Source of the DNA: Cordia subcordata
Taxonomy: Eukaryota > Streptophyta > Magnoliopsida > Boraginales > Cordiaceae
DNA: 64,000 nucleotides
Assembly: GCA_028554755.1 (NCBI GenBank)
Contig: JAPTOF010000016.1
Coordinates: forward strand, 14,318,001 to 14,382,000
Reading direction: 5' to 3'
This document shows positions 53,497 through 63,430 of this stretch, piece after piece. A program made the position numbers and the translations under genes. Every line of letters starts with the position of its first letter. Position 1 is the first letter of the stretch. Under the pieces are notes generated by a model. The model saw nothing but the letters and a program-made list of their open reading frames with translations. It had not been told where the DNA came from and searched no databases.

Positions 53497-55572
53497 TATG
53501 TTGAGAGGGGCAAGAACTACCTATTCCAAGGGGCGGATCAACATTGGCTTTAATTGTAAACTCCTTCCCATTTGGCTCGTGAGCTTCTATATCAATGAGT
53601 TCCCCTACTTCCATTTCCAGATGTGCTTCAAGAATTTTGAAGTTGTTTATAGCCACCAAAGAGGAGCTAGTATTTTCTTTTGGGGATAGAAGCCGATTAG
53701 ATGCTTCTCTATTTAAGGGTTTTGTGGCCATCTTGTCATCTAAAGTGTTGTTGCTAGGAAGACTTCTTTTCTCAACCACCTTCCATTCACTTTGTTGGCC
53801 CACTCGCCAGCTTGGTCTTGGGTGGGCTCGTTGATGTTGTTGATTGTGAATAGGATCATAAGTCTTTGGTTTTAAGGGGCAATTCTTCTCTAAGTGTCCT
53901 ACCATTTTGCAATGCAAACATTTTTTTGGTTTCCATGCATACTCCACTTCAACTCGAGCTTTTGAACCATCCCTAAGTTGGTAAAATGACCTTCAGTAGA
54001 TTTTCCTCAAGGTTAACTTCAATACAAAGCCTAGCATATTCCAAATTTCTTCTAGTTTCGATTAAAGCATCCATTTGAATTGGAGTGCCAATGAATGATG
54101 CGACATAACCTAAACCTCATTTAGACCAAAGACTCATAGGAACATCTCTCATTTTCACCCAAATAGGAACCTTGTTGCAGTTTATGTTAATATATTCCAG
54201 GTTTGGTTCCTATTTTCTAAGAAGCAAGGGCTTATTATTCACATGCAAAAGTTGTTGGAGAATCTTTTGGTATGATTCCTCCTTATCAAACTTAAAGACG
54301 TAAAGCCTTTTCCCCTTATTGATAATGTCAACCTCACCAAATTTCCACCATGCGATTTGTACCATGTTCCTAATCATGAAATAAGGAGGGACCACCAAGA
54401 AATTGGCCTACAAGACAATGAGTCCAAAGGTTGTCTCCTTCATCGTAGATATCTTCTGGAGGGTCATCAACAACTCTAACTCCATTCACTATTCTAGCTT
54501 CAAATTCTTTTTTAATGTGCAAATTCGTGCTCATGGAACCAGCAAAATTATTTCCCCAATCAATTGAAGGGTTATTTGATGTAGGAACATACCTTAATCT
54601 AGGAGGTTTCACCCAAGTATTTGTTTCATGAACTTTTTCCCCCTTAGATTCTTCCTTCTACTTGGTATAGATGGCTGAATCTTGCTTGTAAGAGAAAGGA
54701 GCTTCCTTCCTATTTTCGATTGAGGTACTTCCTGGAAAGGAACAATTACTATTGCCTTTTTTTTGCTAAGCATGCAACTTTCGGTGAGGTGGCAGCCATC
54801 TCATAAGGGACCTCCATCCTATGTGGCACTAAAGGAGCTTCTCAGCCAAGGGGAGGGAAAATTTCTTCAAGGGGATCTTTTGAATTTTGTGGGCCAGCCT
54901 TTTCATTTCCAAGAAGGTGAGTTGTTGAGTGGGTGGAGTTTTGAGATGTCATGTCAACTTTTGTGGACTCTTGCACCTTCAGGACTTGCTCTTTACCCGA
55001 TCCATAACTTGAATATCCCTTAGGCAGAGATAGCTCATTGTCTGGTCCAAAACATGAGACCCCATTGGGTAAAAACCTTTTTCCATCTTCTTCTTTGTTT
55101 ATGCGACCCGAAGAGTTGGCCATGGTAGGATCTTTAATGCTCTTTCTAGTATTTTCAGCCAAGACAAAAGAGCTCTTTGGTATGTGAAAAGTGACTTTGC
55201 AATCTCCATTTTAGCTAACTCCTTGGGGAAAGGAGGGTTAGCCCAATCTTTTTGAGCTAGTGAGCTTCTTGCTTTAGAGTTTTGGAGTAAAGATTTTACC
55301 AAACCAGCCTTGGAGGCATTTAGCTCTTCTTCGTATTCTTTCCAGGTTTTGCCCGATTCTATAGCTTTAAAGAAGTCTTCACATTCTTGAGAGGTTGATG
55401 AAGCATCTTTGCTATCAAGAGGGGAGGGCAAAGAGGCTGAATCAACCTTTTCATTTGTGGTCGAGTCTTCCAATGGGCTAGCAATAGGGGAACAATTCAT
55501 AGCTTGTGCCTTAGCTTGAAGCCTAGCACTAGATCGAGAAGAAGATGAGTTTGATCTCTTCTTCTTTGCCAT
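53471..55572 (-). pseudogene. LINE-I ORF1 (type I DUF4283 + CCHC)
   Basis: ATG at 55572: MAKKKRSNSSSSRSSARLQA (NLS-like), then CEDFFKAIESGKTWKEYEEE (conserved helical block), linker, and DUF4283 (53990-54600) with VDDPPEDIYDEGDNLWTHC, IRNMVQIAWWKFGEVDIINK and KARVEVEYAWKPKK. The knuckle CLHCKMVGHLEKNC is intact (about 53890-53920). The last frame runs to a stop at 53471, 26 nt beyond the ORF2 ATG (53496), so the two ORFs overlap. Frameshifts near 55100, 54400 and 53990. Confidence 0.88.
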
Positions 55573-55639
55573 AATGCTCGGGAGATGTAAAAGGATAGTA
55601 GATATGTTTAGGCTAGGAATAAGTTGAACAAAAATGGAA

Positions 55640-58600
55640 GGTTAAACGAAATTTCATGATTGTTACCTTTAAGTTCCTTTCAAGTGGAAGTGAGTGATGT
55701 AAGTGATGATATCCTCCCAATTGATAAGGTGTGAAGGACAGCAAGTGATGTGCAATCCCATCCTCCAAATTCTCCTTGTAAAACTACAATTGAAGAAAAG
55801 ATGCTCCTTTGTTTCACATCCCAGGTGACAAAAGCTGCAAAGGGGGTTAATATTGATGCCCCATTAGAGAAGCTTGTTTTTGGTAATAAGTTTATCCTTG
55901 AAAGCAAGCCACAAAATGAAGCTGTCTTGGATTATGTCTTTTGAACCAAATCAAATTGTGCCCACCAAAAGGTTCTCCTCTCTTTCTAATGTGATCCCAA
56001 GTATATTTAAAAGAGAAATTCCCACTAGGTGAAAGGCTCTAAGAGAAACCATTCTCTCAGCTATGGTCAACGTGCAAAGGTGGTGATATGTTTGGAAGAC
56101 TAGATGGCCAAATCCAAAACCCATTAACGAGTATATCACTAACCTTTGCATTGAGTGGAGGATAAGGAAGAGCATTACTCCAATGGTTGATAAGTATGCC
56201 TTCCAGATGCCATTTATCATGCCAAAATAAAGTATGGGATCCATTTCCCAAAGTGTGATTGATGTGCTTCCTAGCTTTATCTCTACATTTCAAAAGACAT
56301 TTGAAGATCCAGCTAGCATCACGAGGATAAGGAATGACCCAAATAGAGCTCACTTTGATGTAATTTTCATGAATCCACTAGCTCCGAAGGATGTATCTGT
56401 GAGCATACATTCTCCAAAAATGTTTTAGCATGTAAGTGTTGTTGATTTCCTCAAGATTTTGAACCCCAAGTCCACCCTCATTGAAAGGTAAGCAAACCTC
56501 TTTCCATGCAACTTTTGGCCCGGTATCTCTCCAACAAAATGATTTAAGTTTGATTCAATGGAGGCCACAATACTTTTTGGAATGAGAAGAGCACTTGCCC
56601 AAAATACATAAACTTTTGTGAGAGTAGATTTGATAAGAAGTAATCTACCCGTATATGAGAGCCAATTGTTAGTCCAATGGTTAATTTTGCCATTAATCTT
56701 CTCCAAAAGAGGAAGGAAATCTAATTTAGGAAGCTTCCTTGAAATAAAAAGAGTGCCCAAGTACCTAATTGAAAGCTTACCTTAATTGAAGTCAGCTTCA
56801 TCAAGGATTTCTTTTTTCACCTCACAACTAACTTCACCAAAGAAGATGTCACTTTTGGCTTTGTTTATCCTTAACCTGAAAAATGTTGAGAAAGTTTCCA
56901 AGGTTTCCATGATACATTTGATGGAGCTAATGTTGCCTTTGCAAAATATAAAAAGATCATCCACAAAGCAAAGGTGGTTGAGCTTGAGAGAAGTGCATTT
57001 GGGATGAAAACCAAACTCCATTTTGTTGCCAAGATTATTTAGCATGCAAGTAAGAACCTTCATAGCCATCACAAAGAGATAAGGAGAAAATGGATCTCCT
57101 TGTCTAATGCCATTTGCCTCTTTGAAAAAAGCCTTCCAATCCACCATTGATTGAAATTGAAAAACATGGAGTAGAAATGCAAGCAAGGATCCAATCAACA
57201 AATCTTCTAGGTATCCCAAAAGCAAGGAGCATAATTTCAATGAATTCCCAATTTAATGAGTCAAATGCCTTCATCATATCCACTTCAAGGGCACATCTTT
57301 GTGAAATATGGTTTCTTGTATATCCTCTAAGAATATCATGTGCAATAAGGACATTTTCATTGATAAGCCTATCCTTAATGAATGCAGATTGATTTCAAGA
57401 TATAAGTTGCTCCATACAATGTTTCAATCTATTTGCAAGTATCTTGGAAATGCATTTGTAGATAGTTGTGCAACAAGAGATAGGCCGAAAATCCTTCACC
57501 ATGGTGGGATTATGAATTTTGGGAATAAGAGCAATGTAAGTGGTATTTACCTCCTTAAAAAGCTTGCAAGCATAAAAAAAGGAGATAATGGCATTTATGA
57601 CTCCTCTCCAACAATATCCCAGGCTGTAATGTAGAAAAGCAAGGTGTAGCCATCTGGACCCGGGCTTTTGTTGGGGTTGAGGAAGAATATAGTGTGCTTG
57701 ACTTCTTCACGTGAAATGAGGGCACAAAGGTTAGTCATAGTGCCTTCATTGATTTGTTTGCCAAGAATAGTCTTGATGGAGTTCAAGCAAGCAAGAGTAT
57801 TTGAGGAAGTACCAAGAAGAGCTTTAAAGTATTGAATGAACTCTTCTTTTACCTCACAGTCTTTAGTGAGGAGTTCTCCGTTTTAATTGAAGATAGCATT
57901 TATAGAGTTCCTGCTTTTCCTTTCCTTGAGAGCATTATGAAAGAATTTTGAGTTGGAATCCCCGTCCTTGAGCCAATTGAGCCTAGACTTTTGGTCAAGC
58001 AAAGCTCTATATGTGGAGTCGAGATCCTCAATTTGAGGTTTCTTTCTTCTTCTATAGTCTCGGCCCTATGATCACCATTGAGAATAGAAATTTGAATTGA
58101 ATCAAGTTGTTCCTAAGCTCCTTGATGGTGCATGGAATATGCTTAAAATGCTCTTTGTCAAAGTCTTTGAGGGCTTGCTTGAGAATCTTTTGCTTTTGTA
58201 CGAAATATATTGGTGTGCCAAAAATCAGGGCATTCCAATGCCTATTTACAAGTGCCAAAAAACCATGATGTTTTGTCCAAACATTATAGAATTTAAATGG
58301 CTTTGGAGAAGAGTACCAAGTCTTGCAAGTGTGAAGAAGAAGTAGGCAATGGTCGAAGAGGCTGGTGCTATCCACAATTAAGAAAGACTCAATTAAGGAA
58401 TGAAGCCACCCATTATTTGTAAGTGCCCTATCAAGCTTGCTGGCCATAAAAGAAGAGAAGTGACCTTTGTTGGTCCATGTATAGTGGGATCCAATAGCTT
58501 TAAGCTCATGAAGGATTACCTTATGTGTGCAATTTTTGAAATCCCAAGCACTTCTAGGAATGCTTTGACAATTTAATCGATCCCCAACATGAAGTATTTC

Positions 58601-59020
58601 ATTGAAATCTTCTATCACACAAAGGCTACCATTTTCACACCATTTGCTCCAAAGTTCAAGTTTCTTCCAAAGTGCTGCCCTTTTTAAAGCTTCATTTCTC
58701 CCATATACAAAAGCCACAAAGATTGATTGGTGATGGTTCACATGGTAGAAGAGAGTACCTTGATCAAAAGAGTCAATCCACTTGGCCTTGATGTTATGCC
58801 TCCAAAAAAACCCAAGCCTTCCAATAGTGTTGCTATCCAAGTGGTTTTCAAACCCCAATTTGTCAAAAGAAGAGTTGATGGCCAAAATGCTATCATTATT
58901 TATCACTTTGGTTTCCAAGATACAAAAGACATCAACATTGTGTTTATTCAACAAAAGTTTAACTTCTTTTTGCTTGCTTGGGGAGTTAAAACCCCTAACA
59001 TTCTAAGAACAAATAATCAT
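55640..59020 (-). pseudogene. LINE-H ORF2, EN to zf-RVT
   Basis: ATG at 59020: MIICS-stop-NVRGFNSPSKQKE, FCILETKVINND. The third EN motif reads EDFNEILHVGDR (Gly lost) and the last LFDHCLLLLH (SDH changed to FDH), so EN is dead. The frame 58052-58954 is open for 300 codons. The RT has NPNKSPGPDGYTLLFY (57650-57700), NGIRQGDPFSPYLFV, CFVDDLFIFCKGNISSIKC (56900-56960) and WLSYTGRLLLIKSTLTKV. zf-RVT near 55740-55850 (CSFCHLGCETKEHLFF-like). It joins the C-terminus at 47087, possibly with a small loss at the LINE-I insertion. Confidence 0.87.
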
Positions 59021-59734
59021 GGATAGATAGGAGGTGTTGGCTCCTTTTGCCCCAGATCAATATCACAATCATTTGCTTGCAAAGTTTTTTTTTTTTTTGC
59101 GAGGTAAGTTAGTTTTGCTTGCAAAGTTGTTGTGACTTCTCCTTCTTCAATTTCTTCAACCTCTTCAATTCCATCAAGAGGTTCAAAGTGATTCTTGTTT
59201 GGCTTAGATGAAGAAGCTTTTCCATGATTAGTCTCATGTTGCATCCCTATAGCCCTTTTTTCTTTCCTCTTCAAAGTGTTTCTTTTTTCAACTCGTTGCC
59301 ATTCTTGAGATATTCTCAGTTTTGGGATATATGAGTTTTTGTGCTTCACAATCGGCCTTTGTTGTTGCATGTGAGGTGTAAGTGTTGGTGGTGTTGGCAG
59401 GTCGAGGACAATTATCATCTTCATGCCCCACCATTTTGCAAGAAGAGCATTTTTTTGGTTTCCATGCATATTTGACCTCGACCTTAGCCTTTGAGCCATC
59501 CCTTAGTTTAGGAAAGATAACATCGGGCAAGTGCTCATCAAGGTTGACTTCCACACACAATCTACCAAATTCCAAATTCCTTCGAGATTCGATGAGTGCG
59601 TCCATTTGTATAAGTGTTCCAATAAAAGAGGCAACATAGCCTAACCCTCTCTTGGACCAAAGACTCATGGGAATGTCCCTTAGCTTAACCCATATTGAAA
59701 CTCCATTTGTATAGGTGTTCCTATGCAGGTAGGT
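59017..59734 (-). pseudogene. LINE-H ORF1, C-terminal part (type I)
   Basis: Starts within DUF4283 at about 59734 (5' truncation): MSLWSKRGLGYVASFIG, QMDALIESRRNLEFGRLCVE, FPKLRDGSKAKVEVKYAWKP and the knuckle CSSCKMVGHEDDNC (intact). Then a WQRVEKRNTLKRKEK tail and EEVEEIEEGEV. The last frame stops with TGA at 59017-59019, which overlaps the ORF2 ATG at 59018-59020 as ATGA. The tail contains an in-frame 42-bp gain caused by a tiny LINE insertion (59087-59113) and its TSD. Confidence 0.87.
59087..59113 (-). mobile_element. Micro-insertion: LINE tail of 15 nt plus poly(A)
   Basis: The 27-nt insert reads T12 then GCGAGGTAAGTTAGT on the plus strand, that is ACTAACTTACCTCGC plus A12 on the minus strand. 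It is flanked by a perfect 15-bp TSD, TTTGCTTGCAAAGTT, at 59072-59086 and 59114-59128. It is the extreme case of 5' truncation: only the conserved terminal motif of OO-type elements was copied. Confidence 0.88.
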
Positions 59735-60185
59735 TGCTTCTTATCAAATTAACACTTACCCAAATTTGTTCCTTTTGGGATGGAATTCTCATGCTTCCTA
59801 GAGGTATTATTTCTACAAAAGAATCAAAATTCAAGGCATTCCTTTGGAGAGATACAGGTGCCTTTTGGAGAAAGTATTCACATAGGGATTCACTTTGAAG
59901 CAAATGGGTGTATGAGAATTATACCAAGAATGAATCAATTTGGACTCTTTGTACTCCAAAAGATGCTAGTTGGATTCTAAAAATGCTGATTAAGTGTCGA
60001 GGAATTGCAAGGAATCTTATTACTCATTCCGTGGGAAATGGCACTCGAACTCATTTTTGGCATAATAAATGGCACTCAAGTGGTGTTCTTGGCAACAATT
60101 GGAGCTCCACTTTCCCTACTCTGCCTTGTTTTGTAAAGGTTGGAGATGCTTTTCATAACAACACTTGGAATTGGCCTATTCATTT
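59735..60185 (+). pseudogene. LINE-G ORF2, connection region
   Basis: Plus strand: YAGRLLLIKLTLTQICSFWD, ESKFKAFLWRDTGA, then directly FWRKYSHRDSL, so about 40 residues (the WKDICLPL...IEDINNTF segment) are deleted. Then KNESIWTLCTPKDASWILKM, SVGNGTRTHFWHNKWH and TWNWPIHFF at 60185, where the LINE-L tail begins. Confidence 0.87.
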
Positions 60186-61743
60186 TTTTTTTGCAAGGAA
60201 AGTGAGAAGCTTTGAATTCATGTATGAATTTGTACAAAGGTCAAAACATTTACAAAAAAGGGATTGCCTTATATGAGAATTTCTTCAATCCCCCACAATT
60301 TACAAATTTTCCTATTAACACAAGAGGAAATGAAATGTTTCCCAACAATACATTTAAGTCGAACATGGTTATAGATGGATGAGAATAATTGCTCTTCCAT
60401 CTTGATACTCTTATGAAATTAACGGCAATTCCTTTCATTCCAAACAAAGTAGATTGTAGACTTCAAAAGATGCTTTAAGATGGTAGCTTTAAGATTTCTT
60501 TCAAGAGCTTGAGGTGTAATATAAGCAAGAATTTCTTCCTAATCAATCAATGAGTCTTGAATCATGGTACGATGAAGACCTTTGTGCCAAATTCTTCTAG
60601 TGAAGCAACAATTGAAGAAAAGGTGATCTCTAGTTTCCCACCCAATGTTACAAAAGATACAAGTGGGTTTAATCTCGTTACCCCAACATAACAATCTGAA
60701 TTTTGTGCTAAGACGGTCATGGACAGCAAGCCATGTTATAAATGCATGCCATGGGGTATGCCCTTTGAACCATACAATGCTATGCTAATCAACTTTATTC
60801 TTCTTCATTCTAATATTCTCCCAAGTATGCATGAAACTGAATTCACTATTCGGGGAGAGATCCCAAGTGAAAGCATCCGAATTTTCCTCCACAAGTTGGT
60901 TACTAGGGGGATCAAAATGCAAGAGGTGGATAGGCCAATACCAAGTGCCATGTAAGTAAGTATCACTAACCTTTGCATAGTAGGGAGGATTGTTGAAAGT
61001 ATTACTCCAATGGTTGCTAAGAATGCCCTCCATGTGCAATTTGTCATGCCAAAAGTGTGTTTGCTTCCCGATGCCAAGAACATGGGTAATGTGAGACCTT
61101 GCAATATCACGGCATTTGAGAAGACTTTTTAGAATCCAACTGGCATCCTTTGAGGAAGTTAAAGTCCAAATGGAACTATCCTTGATGTAATTTCCATGCA
61201 TCCAATTACTCCAAAGAGCCCTAGAAGCATACATTCTTCAAAAGGTTTTGAGGAGGAAAGTGTTGTTAATGTCTTCAATTTTCCAGATACCCAAACCACC
61301 TTCATCAAGAGGTACACAAATGTCTTTCCAAGCAATTTTAGCCCCCGTATTCCGCCAGAGAAAGGCAAAAAATTTGGATTCAATTTTCAATAATACCCTT
61401 AGGTAGGAGTAATTTACCAGCCCAATAAGAACAAATTTGCAAAAGTGTGGATTTAATAAGAATTAATCTACTCGCATAGAAGAGCCATTGTGTGGTCCAA
61501 TTCTCAAGTCTCCTAGTGATTTTCTCCAAAAATGGAAGGCAATCAGCCTTTTTAAGCTTTCTAAACACAAGGGGAACACCCAAGTATTTAATGGGAAGAT
61601 TACCCTCCTTGAAGTCCACTTTGTTGAGAGTAGCAAGTTTTTCCTAATAAGGAACACCTATAAAAAAGATATCACTCTTGGCATTATTCACCTTAAGACC
61701 CGAAAGGGAGAAAAAGGTGTTCAAAACCTCCATGATGCATTCA
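60186..61743 (-). mobile_element. LINE-L, 5'-truncated LINE (ORF2 C-terminal half)
   Basis: Minus-strand LINE with a T10 tail (60186-60195) and ORF2 from the end of the RT (LNTFFSLSGLKVNNAKSDIF at 61740) through YLGVPLVFRKLKKADCLPF, DICVPLDEGGLGIWKIED, KDSSIWTLTSSKDASWILK, FTWDLSPNSEFSFMHTWENI and zf-RVT (CIFCNIGWETRDHLFFNC, second Cys pair changed to Trp) to EEILI-stop. Very similar to LINE-Y. The host LINE-G loses about 80 codons between its two flanks; only a short ATTCAT repeat is shared by the junctions. Confidence 0.87.
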
Positions 61744-62063
61744 TTTGTTGGCTTGCTTTTTGGGATTGGTTAACTACAAAATTTAGATTACTCTCGTGGG
61801 GGGAAATCAATCCAATGTGTATCCTTTGCAACATGGGTTGTAAAACCCGTAATCATCTTTGCTTTGAATGTTGGTTCACTAGAAGAATCTGGAAATGGGG
61901 CATTCAACTTGCTATGGTTCGAGAATCATTGATTAATTGGGATGATATTTTGGCATACATTACCCCCTTTGCTCTTGAGAAGAATCTTAAAGCAACTATC
62001 TTGAAGCACTTATTGGAAGCCACTATTTATCACATTTGGATGGAAAGAAACAACAGGGATTTC
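61744..62063 (+). pseudogene. LINE-G ORF2, zf-RVT
   Basis: Plus strand: FICWLAFWDWLTTKFRLLSW, CILCNMGCKTRNHLCFECWF (zf-RVT ligands present), TRRIWKWGIQLAMVRESLIN, WDDILAYITPFALEKNLKAT, HLLEATIYHIWMERNNRDF. It is cut by LINE-M at 62063 and continues in frame at 62734. Confidence 0.88.
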
Positions 62064-62714
62064 TCTTTCAAGCACACTTGGGAATACATTAGAAAGAAGG
62101 GCAATCATTTTGAGAGGTACAACATCATTTGGCACAAGGGGCATAATCCAAGGCATAGCTTTATTGTTTGGCTTGCCTACCTTGACCGACTAAGTAAAAA
62201 ATTCAGAATTGTACATTGGGGGCTCAACATAAATCCATCTTGCACTTTTTGTCATATGGGTTGTGAAACAAGAGAACATCTCTTTTTTTAATGTAGTTTC
62301 AATTGACGAATTTAGAGAAAAGGGCTTCAACTCTCTCTAATTCTAGAAAACTTAATTTGTTGGAAAGACATCATTGTTTACATCACTCCCTTTGCGCTTG
62401 AGAAGCACTTGAAGGCCACCATTGTCAAGCAACTATTTGTTGCAGCTGTTTATCATATTTGGATTGAAAGGAATCAATGCATCTTCAAGCATCAAGCCAA
62501 AATCGAGGAGTCCATTTTTCTTGCTATTTTCAATGATGTTAGAGTCGAACTCTCAAATTGTAGAAAATTTGTTTCTCACTTTTGAACAAATCTTTATGCA
62601 AATTATGGAGATTAGAAGATATTATTGTATAGGATCTTTTGTACCCTCTCCCCTTTGTACTTGTATATACTACATGATTTAGTGGAATACAATCATACTT
62701 ACTTGTCCTGCAAA
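62064..62714 (+). mobile_element. LINE-M, 651-bp 5'-truncated LINE
   Basis: Plus-strand 3' end of a LINE. It carries FKHTWEYIRKKGNHFERYN, HNPRHSFIVWLAYLDRLSKK, the zf-RVT CTFCHMGCETREHLFF-stop, then decayed ORF2 end and 3' UTR, ending ACTTACTTGTCCTGC plus A6. The 20-bp TSD AAAGAAACAACAGGGATTTC (62044-62063) / AAAGAAACAATAGGGATTTC (62715-62734) has one mismatch. It makes an accidental fused frame with the host (two zf-RVT domains in a row). Confidence 0.92.
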
Positions 62715-62734
62715 AAAGAAACAATAGGGATTTC

Positions 62735-62956
62735 AAAAAAGGATTCAAGACCCAGGAGAAAATTTTCTCATCCATCTATAATAATGTTAGGCTTAAATGC
62801 TTTATTGGAAGGAAATTCAATTCCTCTTGTATTAATCGAACTCTTTGTAAATCTTAGGGGCTTAAAGATATTCTTGTATAGGACTACCCCTTTTGTTATC
62901 TTTTGTACTAGTATATTTTGATGCATTTATACAAATTTCACTTTCTTCGTGAAAAA
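62735..62956 (+). pseudogene. LINE-G ORF2 end and 3' UTR
   Basis: Continues NNRDF + KKGFKTQEKIFSSIYNN, VRLKCFIGRKFNSSCINRTL, CKS-stop, then a short 3' UTR ending TTTCACTTTCTTCGTG plus AAAAAC. In the 3' UTR, AGGGG (62857-62862) and CCCCT (62886-62891) could pair weakly. Confidence 0.83.
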
Positions 62957-63200
62957 CAAAAAGAAATCGAAGAATTTTCAAGAATGAAGCTAGTACTAAA
63001 GAACATCTTTTTGTATCTATATACAATGATGTTAAATGTAGACTCAATTTTTGTAAAAAGTTTCCCCCCACTAGAGCAAATATTGAAATGGGGAAAATTT
63101 GGAAGCTCAAAAATATTTTGGCTTAGAGCTCCTTTGTAAATTTTGTAAATCGCTTTGAGTTAATGATATTACACACTTGCTTCGCAAAAAAAAAAAATCA
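62957..63200 (+). mobile_element. LINE-N ORF2 end, 3' UTR and poly(A)
   Basis: Plus strand: KRNRRIFKNEASTKEHLFVS, IYNDVKCRLNFCKKFPPTRA, NIEMGKIWKLKNILA-stop (about 63125), then 3' UTR ACACACTTGCTTCGC and A12 (63187-63198). Nearly the same 3' end as LINE-H. It is inserted in minus-strand LINE-R. Confidence 0.87.
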
Positions 63201-63430
63201 CCCAAATGGAAGAGTCTTTGATATAGTTTGTATGAAACCATTGACTCCAAAGTGTTTCTTTAGTTGCATATATCCTCCAAAAGATTTTAAGCGTAAAGAG
63301 CAAATTGATCTCTACAATGCTTCGAATACCAAGTCCCCCTTCTTTCAAGGGAAGGCATATTTTCTTCCATGTCACCTTGAGACTAGTCCCTCTCCACAAG
63401 AAAGCCTTGAATTTAGCCTCAATGGCACCA
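63201..63430 (-). pseudogene. LINE-R ORF2 fragment
   Basis: Minus strand: GAIEAKFKAFLWRGTSLKVT, WKKICLPLKEGGLGIRSIVE, INLLFTLKIFWRIYATKETL and WSQWFHTNYIKDSSIW, the region after the RT. It is bounded on the left by the LINE-N tail and on the right (about 63425) by a plus-strand LINE. The reading frame is open throughout. Where the rest of it lies is not visible. Confidence 0.83.

Larger units (their letters stand above)
47088..55625 (-). mobile_element. LINE-I, LINE with both ORFs, split by OO-5
   Basis: Minus-strand LINE with a T13 tail (47089-47101). Pieces: 47102-47514 and 50281 to about 55625. ORF1 start (55572) and ORF2 are both present, so it is near full length. The 5' border is approximate (no clear TSD; the LINE-H frame is recognisable again by 55690) and the pyrimidine box is not seen, so the leader may be truncated. 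Confidence 0.83.
46801..59734 (-). mobile_element. LINE-H, 5'-truncated LINE split by LINE-I
   Basis: Minus-strand LINE with a T-rich tail (46805-46826; end CTTACTTGCTTCGC). Pieces: 46827-47087 and about 55640-59734. Truncated in ORF1 DUF4283 at about 59730. The host is LINE-G RT, and the frame rejoins as KWLS + YAGR; the TSD is imperfect (CCTAGGTAGG at about 46792-46801, CCTATGCAGGTAGG at 59720-59733, a 3-4 nt indel). Confidence 0.85.
42388..62956 (+). mobile_element. LINE-G, 5'-truncated LINE in five pieces
   Basis: Plus-strand LINE truncated in the EN. Pieces: 42388-43633, 46169-46800, 59735-60185, 61744-62063 and 62715-62956, separated by OO-4, LINE-H, LINE-L and LINE-M. ORF2 motifs follow in the right order across all pieces, ending with the tail GAAAAAC at 62951. 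TSD CAAAAAGAA (9 bp). It is the carrier of the whole right stack; its own sequence is only about 2.9 kb of this 20.6-kb span. Confidence 0.87.

Noticed and set aside
54757..54765. T8 run in LINE-I ORF1 as another micro-insertion
   Set aside because: Followed by GCTAAGCATGCAAC rather than GCGAGGTAAG, and no TSD is visible.
61488..62291. 267-codon plus-strand frame as a gene
   Set aside because: Its first part is antisense of LINE-L and the rest is LINE-G joined to LINE-M; it arose from insertions.
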